Shown here: positions 11,201-23,818 of the stretch, in pieces
Numbering within the stretch: position 1 is the stretch's first letter
How the letters are laid out: every line of letters begins with the position of its first letter
Source: Rhea pennata
Lineage: Eukaryota; Chordata; Aves; Rheiformes; Rheidae
Direction of reading: 5' to 3'
NCBI RefSeq assembly: GCF_028389875.1
Contig: NC_084669.1
Coordinates: 28,570,567-28,634,566 of the forward strand
Length of the DNA stretch: 64,000 bases
Notes under the pieces: model-generated
Databases searched by the model: none
Seen by the model: only the letters and a program-made list of their open reading frames with translations
Told to the model about the DNA's origin: nothing
Program-made: the position numbers and the translations under genes

Positions 11201-13008
11201 AGCTTTAGTGCATAACTGAGGGATATTGGGATATTCCATTTCCCTTACAGTTGGATATGCCACTAATGCCCTTACAGCTTGTTCTGTCCTGAAGCTGATG
11301 TTTGCTATTTTTTGAGGGTAGCTGTTCGTAGTTTATGAAGCCATGTGCCAGTGGTAATTAGCTCTTACCTGAAAATGTGTGGTTTGGGAAGAGAGAAACT
11401 TCAGTCAAACTCTTGCTACCATAAATCCTCTTATTCTTCTATCAATTTCTCCATAGCAAAGTTTGAGCATTGTTGAGCATGAGTAAGTTCTTGTTCTCAT
11501 CTCATGGTGTTTAGATCACACAAATCTCATTGGCAGGGTGGGGAGAGCAGAGTTCACAGAGCTATTGTCAAAATCGCTTTTACAGATTCTTTCTTTGCGT
11601 ACATTTTTTTTTCTCTTTTGCCAAAAATATTCCACTTGCATGGTAAATGGTAAAATATGTGGGTTCCAGGTGCAAAACAATTTGAGACACTTATGCCTTT
11701 GAGACAGTTCATGTATGAAACAAGAATGTTTTTACTCATGGGGTTTTTGTGCCATGCTGCTTTGCACTGTGGCTTCTTCGGTCAAAACTTCCTCTTTCTG
11801 GTAGAAGGGGCCTCTATACTTTCTCACTTTGACATCCATGGCATATTTTCAAGGCTACTAACAAGCTACAACTGTCAAAATTCATGAACACCATAGTTCT
11901 CATGTCCCTTTGTTAAGCTCTTCCACAGAAGTACCTAAAATCAACCCTCAAACCAGAATTTTCCTTTTAGTTTGGAGGGAATGTTGCAATCTGCTAAGGG
12001 GGGATTGAAAAAGTGTTTTTCCAGGTGGCTTCTGATTGTACCTGCCAAATAATAGTCATGTGTATTGCCCACTGGTGTTGCACAGTCTTTAAATCCACAG
12101 CTCTTAGAACTGTGATGATAGTAGCTCATGTAAGGATGGTTAACAACCTTCCACTCCGTAGTGCTGCTTGGGCAGGAACGAGATGCTTCTCCTTGACCCT
12201 TTGGATCATGCCAGAAGCACCTGATCAAACAAAGGTTAAGATCAATGTCAGATCTTCAGAGTGAAGCTGAACAAGGTTGGGTTTATGTAGGCTTTTAAGT
12301 TTAATAGTTTGAGTTCCTCCAAAAAGATTGAAATAAGACTTTAATCTAGCAAATCTTATTTTTTTAAAAAAAAAGGAAATTCTTTTTTGGGGAGGGGGAA
12401 ATGTATGAGTTCAAATCACTTCATTTTGAAAACAACAACTATTTAATTAGATAAAAATAATTGAAGATCTTGTATTTGAATGTTTTTTACATTGTAAAAT
12501 AGTTTCCCTTTATTTAGGGTGACTAGAACCTGTCTTCAGTACGGTCAGTCAGCTGAAAAATCATTGTTGGGTTGATTCTTCCATTTTGGGCGTATTACAG
12601 GTGAGGATTGCAGCAAAGGATTTAACTTGTAGAAAACAGTGATTCTCAGATATTGATGGGATAAGAGATCTGGTGTTTGCAATCAAAACTGACTTGAATG
12701 GCCAGACTTTTGCTTGCTTTATTATCAGTCTGACAAAAATCTGAGAACTATAGCCCTGTGAGAGAGAAGTCATTCATAGCTGAATTCCAGTGTCTACTTC
12801 TGCAGAAAATTTATAGAAAATGAGATTAAAATATGTTGAACTGTATCCAAAAACAGAGTTCTTAGCAGGATGTAAAAGTGAGGCAGTTAACTTTCCTATG
12901 TGGTTCAAAGTGTGTTTCAGCCTCCATTTTGGATGACGGAGATCCAGTGCTTGTTTTTCTTCAGAGTTTCCTGTTTCTCTTGCTTTTTGGGAGCAAAGCA
13001 GCTGTGTT

Positions 13009-13022
13009 CCCCCCCCCCCCCC
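13009..13022. repeat. C14 homopolymer
   Basis: Fourteen consecutive C in intron 1; a likely slippage site. Confidence 0.9.
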
Positions 13023-14654
13023 AGTAGTAAAGCTCAAATGTGGTAAGTAAATAGATTTCTGTTTTTATCCAGAGTGCATACTTACAATGAAAACTGTTTC
13101 TACGTCTTGACTGAAATCTGTGCAGCTAAGTCTTAGTGCTATCTTCATCCTTAAACTGAACCTGAATGTCTCAGGCAAGTTTGTAAGAAACAGGGCTTTG
13201 CTACCTCTTGCTCTTTCTGATAGGCATTGTTGAACATTGTCCTGATATTACAAAGGAACTTCTCTGTAGTACTGATATGCGCTCAGTCTTGAGGCCATGC
13301 ATTTCTAACAAATAACGATAGCTCTTTCTTGTGAGGACCTCTGAGGCCACCGAGGTAGCTAGCTGTCCCTTTGGCCCTGACAGGCTGAGGCACTTGGTGA
13401 GAGGCTGTTTGTATATGAGCAGTTGATTGTGTTGTGTAGTTGTCTCCTCTTTGGTTTTTCATTCTGTTTCAGGAAGCTTGGTAGTGGTACCAATTTAGAC
13501 TTGTTCCTGTGGTCCAATAGCCTTTTTCAGCAAGTTGCTTTTTTCTTGTTTTAAATGCTTTTGTTTTCTGCTTGAAGACTAAATATTTGGTCTTTGTTTC
13601 TCTCTGGAAGGATGTTTTTCTCTAAATAATGAGTGGACTTGGAGGTAACAAGGCAGCTTCCTCTTGCTGCAGTTGCAGCTATAGGAAACAGAATGAAGCA
13701 CTTGTTGCGGCAGCTGAATACTGTGAATTTTAACATGTAATTTGTTCCAAGTCTGTTTAGCAAGAGCTGTCTGCTCTTGCTTTTGGGCATAAAATCAGTG
13801 AAACATCTAGTCTGACATCTAGAGGCTCCTAGAATAGAAAACAGGAAATAGCATTAAATAACCTATATCTGAAGACAGACAGTTGCTGTTGGACTTTAGT
13901 CTTTTAAGCAACAGCAGAGTGCTGATTGCCAGGATATACGAGTTGATTCTTCTGATGTTTATTTCCTTCCCCTCAACAACTTTCTATTAAATGGTACTCA
14001 AGGAAACACTTAATGTTCACGTGGGATATGAATACAAAGTGGAACAGCATATAATAAGAGAGTACTAAATATAATAAATACAACCTACTACCCTTCCTGA
14101 GGATTAAGTTGCTTCAGTTTGTCAATGTTGCAAGCCTGTGGAGGAAGAAGTTGCACCTGAAAAAGCTGGTCACTTTAAAACTATTGGATAGGGAATTAAT
14201 GTGAGAGGATTCCTGGAAGGCAGTGAGTGATCTTTTTTTCTAAAGTGTACAGCCCACTTAGATTGAAGAGAGTATTTTGACAGTGGTCAGAGCAGCAGCT
14301 GGTTACTTTACAGTGGAAAAGAGTTAAACTATAAAACCTTGCCTAACTGGGACAAATAAGAGAAAGATGTCTTCCTGCTCTGTTTTTCTTTCTGGGCTGT
14401 GCTGCTTGTGTAACTAGCAAAGCTATTGGTCTGTTATGATAGTAGTTTCCTGTGTTCCCACATTTTTTTTTTCTTTAGAGGTAGATTTTCTCCTTTTACT
14501 AGATGCATATTTTCTGATCTGTGCTTCTAACCTCTGTACTTTCTCATTTTGCAAGTGCATTTGCTATTAGTTATTGCAGTGACCAAAGTCTGCATTTTAA
14601 GGAACTCTATTATTTTATAGCCTTTGCCTTGATGTTGTAGTTGCATCATGTTGT

Positions 14655-14815
14655 TCCTGGCGTCCTCCTCACGACACGAGGTGGGAGCTTGTTTTTGCTG
14701 GGTCCCTGGGGAGGGTGCGAGTCGCCAGCGAAACAATGGCCGGGTTCTCATGACCCACTGCCTGCTGGGGGTGGGGAACCCGAGCCTGAGAGTCACTTAG
14801 CAGCCGTGAGTAACT
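14655..14815. other. CpG-dense patch inside intron 1
   Basis: Nine CpG dinucleotides fall within about 155 bp, in otherwise CpG-depleted intron. The patch ends in a donor-like GCC|gtgagt at about 14807. It may be an alternative first exon, an enhancer-like CpG cluster or an unrecognised repeat. No family can be named. Confidence 0.4.
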
Positions 14816-16418
14816 CCAGTCTGTGGTTTCTCTCCTTCCTTGTGTTGCCATAATATGTGCAGGGTGCTCAGTAAACCTGTTTGCTGCATCCCATGAAGCA
14901 TTAGCTTATTTCTGCATCCTCAGTTTGAGAAGTGTAGCCTCCTGAAGAGCTGATACTGATTGGCTTGTAAGATGCTTGGTGAATGCCATTTGATTGTGTT
15001 CTTTAGTAATGTTTTCCAGTGTTTTGTGTTAGAGGTCTACATGTTAGTCCTCTTGAAAGTCACTTGAGTCCATTTCTTTACCAAAAAGTCACTTGGTAGG
15101 GTGAATAATTATCATACGGTTATTTTGTGAGGCCATAGAGCACAGCTCCTGTTGTGGCCCATATGGTTGTGATTCTCTCAAACAGCAGGTAAAATAGGGT
15201 TCTCCCTATTTTGAATGCAACTCACATTATGCAGAGTGGGTAGAGAGAGAATACAAGCTTGAGTGAATGGTCTCTAAACCTAATGGAGTTTTTGCCCTAA
15301 AGAAGCTGTATCCTGTGGTGCTGGGAAGGTGTGTATTTGGAATAAGTGTATTTCTGTATTTGAATGCATATGTCATGTGAACAAAAACACAACATTTTAG
15401 ACTGAACTCCATGCTCAGAGCTGTTTCTAAGCATACTCAGAAACAGCTGACAATACTGGAATTTTCCTTTTACTTCATTTTGGTCTGGTTTGAATTGTGA
15501 AAATGGTGTATGAGAACATTTGGTGTAAAAATTAACAAATGTGCTGCAGATGTGGATGGACTGCATGTTATACCCGAAGCAGGGGGCATCTCTAACAAAA
15601 AGAACAGATGGCATACTAGTCATTTCTTAGTGTGTGTAACTATGATCGTAGCCTTGTTCTTCTTTCTGTTCTAAGAAGAAAATGATAGGATATCCTTTTT
15701 GGCTGAAATGTAACATGAGACTAGAACAAGTGGCATTTCTGAAAATGAAGGAAAGCCACAGTATGCCTAAAAGGGTTTAAGCTGATGGTCTCTGAAGAAA
15801 GAGTAGATGTGTCAGCAAAGAAATTTGATGGCTTCCTGTCTTCTTAGATAAGTTCTTACTTATACAACAAAAAATAGTAAGTGTAGGACCCATTTTGTTC
15901 TTGAAACATTTCAGTCTGGAGGGAAGGAGGTGAGTGGGCAATGTATACAGAATATGTACTACCACTGTGGGGTCACTAAATACTAATAAAATTATTCCTT
16001 AAGCTGGAAGTTCTGGGATCTCAAAATGTATGTGTTTTAAGAGTTCTAAGATCTTCTGTTGCAAATGACAGGGGTGGGAGGGAGAACCCAAATTACATGC
16101 TTGCTTTAATTTGAGACCTTGGGTTTGGGCTGCTGGTGCTGACATTACAGGGAATGGAAATGTATTTACTTTTATGAGAGATAGTAGAAGGTAGCTGAAG
16201 AGCTTTGATCAGCTAAGATTATTCTGGCTACTTGTTCCAAGAGGCTTGGCGCTGTGGTGTGAGTGAATGGGTCAGAGTGGCTTTCACATGAAATGCTTCC
16301 ATATGTTCCACAATATCTGAACTTTCTGCAAAGTAAAGAGCACACCTTATGGTTTGTTAGTGTACTAAATAATTTACAATGTATAGGTGAGTTCCTATTC
16401 AGGTGAATCTGTTGATGC

Positions 16419-16470
16419 TTTAATAAAAAAATTTAATATTTCTTAAATAAATTTTTTAATAAAAAAATTT
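16419..16470. repeat. AT-rich stretch with 16-bp direct repeat
   Basis: TTTAATAAAAAAATTT occurs at 16419-16434 and 16455-16470, separated by AT-only-like sequence. Confidence 0.6.
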
Positions 16471-19400
16471 TTTAGATAGGAAAGATTTTTTTCTTTCTAA
16501 CCTTTCCCAAAGATGCTAATGAACATTCACTGAACTCTAGTAACAGTGTCTATAGTGTCTATTTCAGTTATCCTGGTGTAAACCAGCAGAATTTTATTTT
16601 GCTGGTAGCATGGGTAATCGCATAGTGTTTTTTGAGGATAAAGTGTGCAAAGTTCCTATTTCTTGTATTTTTGCTGCTGTCTGCAATTCTCAAATTACTC
16701 TTAAGGAGTCTGAAAGCTGGAGCTGGAGTAAAATGCTCTAAGTAAGCGTTCACTTACTACTTTAGAGAATCTGAAGACAGTGAGGTGGAAGTAGAATAAG
16801 CCTAGTAAAATTCCATGGATAGCTGAGTTTACTCGTACCTTTCCCAGTCAGTGTCAGTGACTAATATTTGCAAGTTGGATTTACAGGGTCAATACTTGCA
16901 TACTACAGATCTTAATTCTAACCAGGGTTAGTTTGGATAAATTAAAATATGGAATTTTTGAAACTACTTTTTAAAAGCTAGTAGCTCTTAAAGCTAAGTA
17001 GGAATAAAGATTACTTACTAATGTGTGAAACTGAGGCTGGCCATCTATATCGCTTGTGAACTTCTCTGTGAAGAATCAGGAAAAGTGACAAGTGTTACAA
17101 CTGTTGCTGTCCTCCATCAAGGCTTTTTACTGTGGCAGTGTTCTCTAATTCTGCTTTTCTTTTTCAAGTCTTGGTTTAGTGTATTTCCATTAGTTTAAGA
17201 AATGAGTGGTAGTTTGGCTTCTAGAATTGCAGTTGTGCAATGTAGAGCTTTTATGCTAAGGTACTGGTGACTTTAGTCATGTGGGCAGCTCAGAAGAGGT
17301 TGAGAGGTGATACTTGTTGATGCTCATGTATGAGTTTTCAGAATTGAAGATGTTTACATTAACAGTGTTAGGCTAAACTGGGAGTATTTTTACATGGTAT
17401 CTTAAATGTGACTCATTCAAATGAAAGTAGTGGCTTGGCCATAGGCACATGCATAGCTTCAAAGCGAATTGTCCAGAAGGTTTCAGTGGAGCTCATCTGA
17501 ATTGTTGCTTTCTAGTTTTAGATTTTGGAACAGTCTGTTCCATAGAGGTTTTCCTAAATTGTAGTTTGTACTGTAGTGAATGAAGCCTAATCTCTGGAGC
17601 ATGAAACTCTTTCTAAGGAATCAGATCTGCTCTAAGGGGTTGTTTGCTAGGATTTGTATTGTAGCAACTTGTGCTGGAAATACTTTTAAAGTAATTGGAG
17701 GGATTGGGCTCCCCAGCATGCTGCAAAACTAAAAGCCCCGAAAGGCATCCTTTTAAGAAATCTATCTGGCTTTGATCATTTTTTCTGTTGACCTCAGAGA
17801 TCTGTCACCTGCCATTATTTTTCTAGTAAGATAACCTGCTAGCAATGTGCGTCTTGCATTGACAGAAATGGATTGACCTGTCAAAGCAACATTATGTTCC
17901 CCCCTCCCTTTTATTGTCTCTGTTTGTTCTGCTTCTCACTGTATTCACTGCTAGAATTTGTCCGCCTATGACGAGGTGGACTGGAAGACTGATTCAGCTT
18001 AATTGTTTTCTTAATATGTGTTACAGGATCACAGGATTGATCTGACTTTGCTACCTGATTTGCTATATGGTTGTCTGCATCTGCACGAAAGTAGAGTGAA
18101 GATTAATGATTGAGGATTTTAGGAGGAGGACAAGGAAATGGAAGCACAGCTTCCTATGGTGGCAGTACTGGCTTAAGCTGTAAAATTTCAGTGTGACTTA
18201 AGTCTGCTTTGTCAAGTTCATGCTGCATGAGGTTCTCTACTCTTTTTGATCACCTTGGCAATTCAAAGGAATTTATTTAGATCTACAGATGTATGTTTAT
18301 GTTCCAATTGTTTCTGTTTTAGATTGGCATCTTTGAGGATTTTCCTGCGTATCTTAAATTGTTCAGTAGATCACAGCTTCTGTTACAAGAGTCAGTCTAT
18401 ACACTATGAATATCACTGCCGTAGCATTTTGGAGGGAAGAGTGGAATCAATGGGTGTAAAAATGTTTTTGAAATGGCAGTATTCTCTTACTGAACAGCTA
18501 TATCTTTTTTCCTCACTACAGCTATAAACATCAAGACAAAATTACATACTCCACCAAAGTGGCAGGGCACATATATTTAACTTTCAGAAATTCCTGTTAT
18601 CTTGAGTGGGTGATAACTATCAGCTGATGAAATGTGACTTGCTTTGTCAGAAATACAGTAGGGAAACTTACTAGTCAGTGTTGCCTTATGTATACTTTAA
18701 TCTTCAAAGTGTTTTGCAGTATTGGTAAGCAGCCTGTGAATGCAAGTTAAATGAAGTACTGATGTAGCATGCTCCTAGACTGATAACAGATAGTTGAGTG
18801 CCTCTTACATTAGGAAACATGGCAGATTTTAATATAAACATGAGGTAAGTGGCTCTGTGGCCTTGAGCAGACTGCTTAGTCTGTTTGTGGAGTTGGAGAC
18901 AATCAGGCACGTCTATTTTTCAGATGTAGTATGGCAGAATATCCCTTCCATGTTTGTGGCAACTATACTGCTGCATGTGGTATTTAGTGGTTCAGCAAGA
19001 CAAACCAAAAGGCTCCTGATGAAGATAAGCAAAGGCAGTAGGTCAAGTCTGCTCTGAACATAGGCAGACATTTCAGAAGGTACTATCTGTCTCAGGAGGC
19101 CCTTCCTGCTATGGGATGGCTTCTTGCAACAAAGAACCATGGCTAGTGCTGGACTCCTTGCGATTCAGGGCATATATTATTACTTTTGCATTTTCCTCCT
19201 GTGACAGTCCTGCAGTCAGAAATGACTGGACATCTTGCTGACTGTTTGGGGAGGTAGGGAGAAATATGTTATAAGCTGTTGGTCAAAATGATTAGATAAC
19301 ATGGGAAACAGTGCTTATCAGTAAAGAGATTTCTGATGCTGATATTTCTGTGAGTAGTTTTGCTGAAGTTAGGACTTGAACAATTGGAGGTAAGTCTCAA

Positions 19401-22400
19401 TGCCAAGGAGGGCAACTTAACCCAGACTTAAGGCTATTTTTTATTTTAGATCATGAAATGCTTGTTTTTCTGCTTCAAATTACTTTTTTTTTTTGATGCT
19501 CTTAGTCTGTTTAGTAGATCCTCATTATTATGGAATTTAATGATGTGAAGCACTTGGTTAGCTAAATGCCATCTAGTCCTTCCTCTTTGCTAGTGGTAGC
19601 AGCAGCAAAAGCAACAATTGTAGTATGTGCATTTTAAAGCTGCTGCTCCTGTCTCTTGCCAGAATTCTAATTTTCCTGGAGGAGGACTTGGGGGTGATGA
19701 AAGTCTCAGCATGCCTGTGTCTAAAGAATGTGCTTGCACTGGCAACTGCTGTATTGCTGTAATACAGGCTTCTGCTGATGCAAATGGAGGCTTAGACTGT
19801 TTAGATGAGTGAGGTTCTGCTGTTGTCTCCTAGTGTTCCCTCTTTCCTCTCTCTTCCTCAGAGCCACCAGACTTACTGTCTTGGACAAGTCTACACATCT
19901 TAATATTATGTAAATAAATTGCCATTTGGAGCTAGAGACTTAATTGTATGCTATAAATGAAATAAAAATGAGTTAGAAAAATTTCCCATTTGCTCTTTCT
20001 CTAGCATTCTCAGTTGCAAGCTTAGGGTACTGTAAAAGAGTGCTGTTTTAACAAGTATTCCTTTATTGTGTGTCATGGTAAGATTCCTAAATATTTCTGA
20101 AGCAAAGCTGAATGGGTTGAAAAGGTCAGCGACTAAAACTGAAGCAGGACATGAGGAAACAAAACTATCTGCATTTTAGCAATGTCTGTTGCAAGACTCA
20201 GCTGACCTGTATGACTGGATTACGTCTGGAAAAGTGCTTTCCAGTTGCTGCCTATACTGCATGAGATAGGATTTTCTTTGTTTTAACAGAGGTTAAGTAT
20301 GTTTTTTGCCATAAATGAGCATTAGAACTAGTTACAGGATGTGTTTTAGGAAGGCATAAAAGCGTATTTTCAGTATTTATTTAAAATTGAATAGGGTTCT
20401 GCTTCTGTACTGGGGAAATATCAAATGCGGATATTACTGGTGAATCTTCATGTTCTCTAGACCAAAGTCTTACAAGTAGTGTTTCTGTGCGAGTGTGCAG
20501 TATATGCTTTAATCTTTTTATTACCTCTGCTAGTTTCTTTAAAACCAGCCAAATAGTTCATTCTGTGTGCTCAAGTCTTTACTGGGACTATTGAAGAAGC
20601 AGTGCTTTAATTCTGATTTAGATGAAGTTTTACTGTCTCCCATGGTGTTTTCTCTTTCTTGTAGTAGCTTCTAAGCAACCTCTTTCTGCTATAGTGCTCT
20701 AATTTAAGGCTACTTTGAGTAGTTTTGTACATAACGGTATCAAAACATGGTGGGCAGCGCCTCCTGTTCTGTATTTACACTTTTAACTTTTACTGATGGT
20801 AGCAAAACTGATACTCAGTGGGCTTTTAAGGGGCTGCAAAGAATGTGCCTGTTAATCCAAGGAATTCATGGAAGTTATGGTTGTGGTAGTAACTGGAAAA
20901 AGGAAGGAGTTTTGACATGCTGCACTGTTGACATCATGTGACTGCTGGCTGCTAATATGAAATAAACCTTTGTTTATGGAGGGGTAAGAGTTGAGGTTCA
21001 GTGATAGTAGTTGCTAATGGAGAAGAATGTTGGGTATGCATGTCTTTCTATGAATCTCTAGTTTAAAGGTACAGCTATTCTACATATTTCTATTTTGACC
21101 ATTTCTATTTTGACTGTACGCTTTAGTACTGGATATTTGCAGTCCTAGGATATATGAATTTAATTTTGCAGTTCTTTTCTCAAAACCAGGTTTCCACCTA
21201 AGCCCCTCTGAGCCACGTTACTGAGTCACAAATGACACTGTTCTTATTTTGCATGAATTTTATTTTCAGGAAAGGTGAAAAGTGCAGAGGCAGTACCTAC
21301 GTAACTTCGTCAAGATAGCTCTGTTTCATCACAACAATGAGATTGAGTCTCTGTGCGTCACTTCCCTGAACTGTACCACTTGCTAGTTATACAAGCACTT
21401 ATTTCTGTCAAATGAACTCATTGGATATAGAAAGGAATTCTCCTAAATGGGACAGCACAGTGACTGTTCTTAAAATGCAGTGCTCTTCTGGTAGTTTAAT
21501 CTGTGCTTTAGTATTCTCTTTTTCTGACCAATGACATTTGATTAGAATAAATCACTTTAGTCTCTTCCAAATTGGCGGTGGGTCTATCACTGTCCAACAT
21601 ATCATTTGCCTATTTGTATTGGTTGAATCTAATTCTAGGTGAGCTCTGCCTTGTTGAGCAGTCATGAAAAGCTAATGGACATGTCTTCAACAAGCTGGTA
21701 CTGGAAGAAGTAAAACAGTGTTTGGTGCTTACCATTAACTGTCACCTGCATGTTGTCTTCTTTCATTGCAATCAATGATTTTTGCTTTTCCACCAAAACA
21801 TTTGAAATTTGGAGTCTTTAAAGAAGGAGGAGCAAAAGAGGAAATCAGAAGGAGCAATTCCTTCTGTTAATGATTTCGCTCTTGCTACTATGTCTGTCTT
21901 TGTGCATTAATCTAGACTCTCCAGTGGGTAACATCTCTTAAGCATCTTGGATAGGTAACGTAGACCTGAAGGTTATTCAGGTAATGTCTGGCTTTATTAT
22001 GTACAAACTGATTTACTTCAAGTGGATCAATAGTAGTATAATTCTTACTAATTTGCAGTAGGAACTGAAAATTTCTTTTATTATGCACATGTAGGCCATC
22101 TTAATTCAGAAAAAAGTAAAAATTCTTACCTGTGTACTTTGAGGCATATGATTTCCCAGTTGTCTTATATAGCTGAAGATACTGAATATTTCTTCTTTAA
22201 ATTTTCTACACAGTCTCAACGCTTCTGAAAACTATCCCCATTTGGTTGGGCAGCAAAGAAACTTCCTGGCTGGTTTTGAAGATGGGAGAGGGCTATCTGG
22301 ACCCAAGGAAGGACTATCAGTGTGCTTCTGAGTGTAAACCAAGCCCAGAATGGGGAGACTTCTGGAAGGAATAACCAAGTCCATTTGGGATCTCTGTCTA

Positions 22401-23737
22401 TAATTCTTTGGGCTGAAGTTGTCTGTCCTGTGTCCCTGTGTGTGTTTAGCTTCAGGGAAAAAGTTTAAAGTAGATTTGAAATATGTCATAAGACTTAAAA
22501 AGCAAGCTCTTTCAATACTACATTGCTGATGATAGTACTGAATGAATAGGACAGAGGGATTTTATTTTATACCAAATTGCTCTTGATAAATTCTCTTCTG
22601 AAAGTAATTATTTTCCCTTTTTGTAACTCTAGATGCGGTGGTCTTCAGCTAACTGTTCCATGATGCTTAATCTCAGACTTTGCTAGTTAGACTTGGTTTT
22701 TAGTATGTTGTTTGTAAATGTCCTAGTCAACATAGTCCATAAAATCTGTTTCTTAGGTATTTGAAAAATATTTGCTTAGTCCTCCATTGTAAGCCTTTCA
22801 CTAACATCTTACAGGAGGTAAACACCCCAAGTGAGCAGAGGGTTGACGTGTGGAATCACTACTTATCTAGGCAATATCTAGCTTTGCAATTAGTTCTCTG
22901 AAATGTTGGTGGGTGTGAAAGAGCTTTGTCTTACCAACTCTAGCTTTCATTTTAACAGTTCATCCTCTGTCTAACTTTTCTGTACATGGCATTTCCTCAG
23001 AGGTAATTAGTTGTGATACTCTAAAAAGCTGTAGTTTTCTGAAATACTTGCGCAAGAAATGAGGTTGAAACTTACCTCTAGAGTTCATAGGAAGCAAGAA
23101 AACTCTGAAGAACAAATCTGCTCTTTTACAGTGGTGTGGCTGTTGTTGCTCTTATTCTTAAGAATAAAACCACATATGGATTTGATAAAGAAACATTAAA
23201 ATTTGGGGGGGAAAGCTGTACAACTGCCTGTTGCATTTAGCAACCTATAGACACTAAGGCTTTCCAGGTTAACCACTTTTAACATCTTGTTAGCTGGATT
23301 GTTGGATGTGAAATGTACAGGATGCATATTAGCCTTTTTGCACAAGTCCAAGCTGCTGTCTGTGTAAATAAAATGTTTTTAACAGAATGAGAAAGCTGAT
23401 GAATATCTGCTTGCTGACATTACTTAGAGCTGCATAACCTTGCAGCTTGGGTTAACTGTGTAACCAGTTTCCTTTTTTGGAGGTGTCTAATTGTTGTCGC
23501 AGGAGTGATTACAGGTTGGATTACTAAGCAACAAATGCTTGAAGTTTATGGGCAACTGAGGTTTCTGAGCTGACTTTGAACATACTTGTGAACTGACTGG
23601 AGTGCGGGTTACTATAGTCCTTTCTCAGAAGAGAGCAAGAGATCTGGAAAAACAAAACAAACCATTTAATCTTAGAAAAATATTTCACTGACTTTTTTTC
23701 TCATTCTCTCTCCTGTGCAGACATTGTGCTATAGAAG

Positions 23738-23818
23738 ATGCACTATTATCGATACTCTAATGCAGAGGTCAGCTGTTGGTACAAATATCTGCTCTTCAGC
23801 TACAACATTGTGTTCTGG
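23738..23818 (+). CDS. TSPAN14: TSPAN14 coding exon 1 (start codon)
   Basis: The acceptor ends at 23720 (ctcctgtgcag). Seventeen nt of 5' UTR precede ATG at 23738 (gaagATGc, purine at -3). The 27 codons encode the cytoplasmic N-terminus and the start of the first membrane helix, ending TTCTGG|gtgagt. Confidence 0.97.

Larger units (their letters stand above)
8228..23720 (+). other. TSPAN14: TSPAN14 intron 1 (15.5 kb)
   Basis: No coding exon is recognisable on either strand. Visible items are a C14 run at 13009-13022, a small hairpin at 10143-10165, a CpG-dense patch at about 14655-14815, a 10-bp-arm hairpin at 15419-15448 and an AT-rich stretch with a 16-bp direct repeat at 16419-16470. Open frames of 60-95 codons are unremarkable. 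Confidence 0.8.

Noticed and set aside
11941..12264. Open frames on both strands over the same 300 bases in intron 1
   Set aside because: Such mirror openness is common by chance; neither product resembles a known protein.
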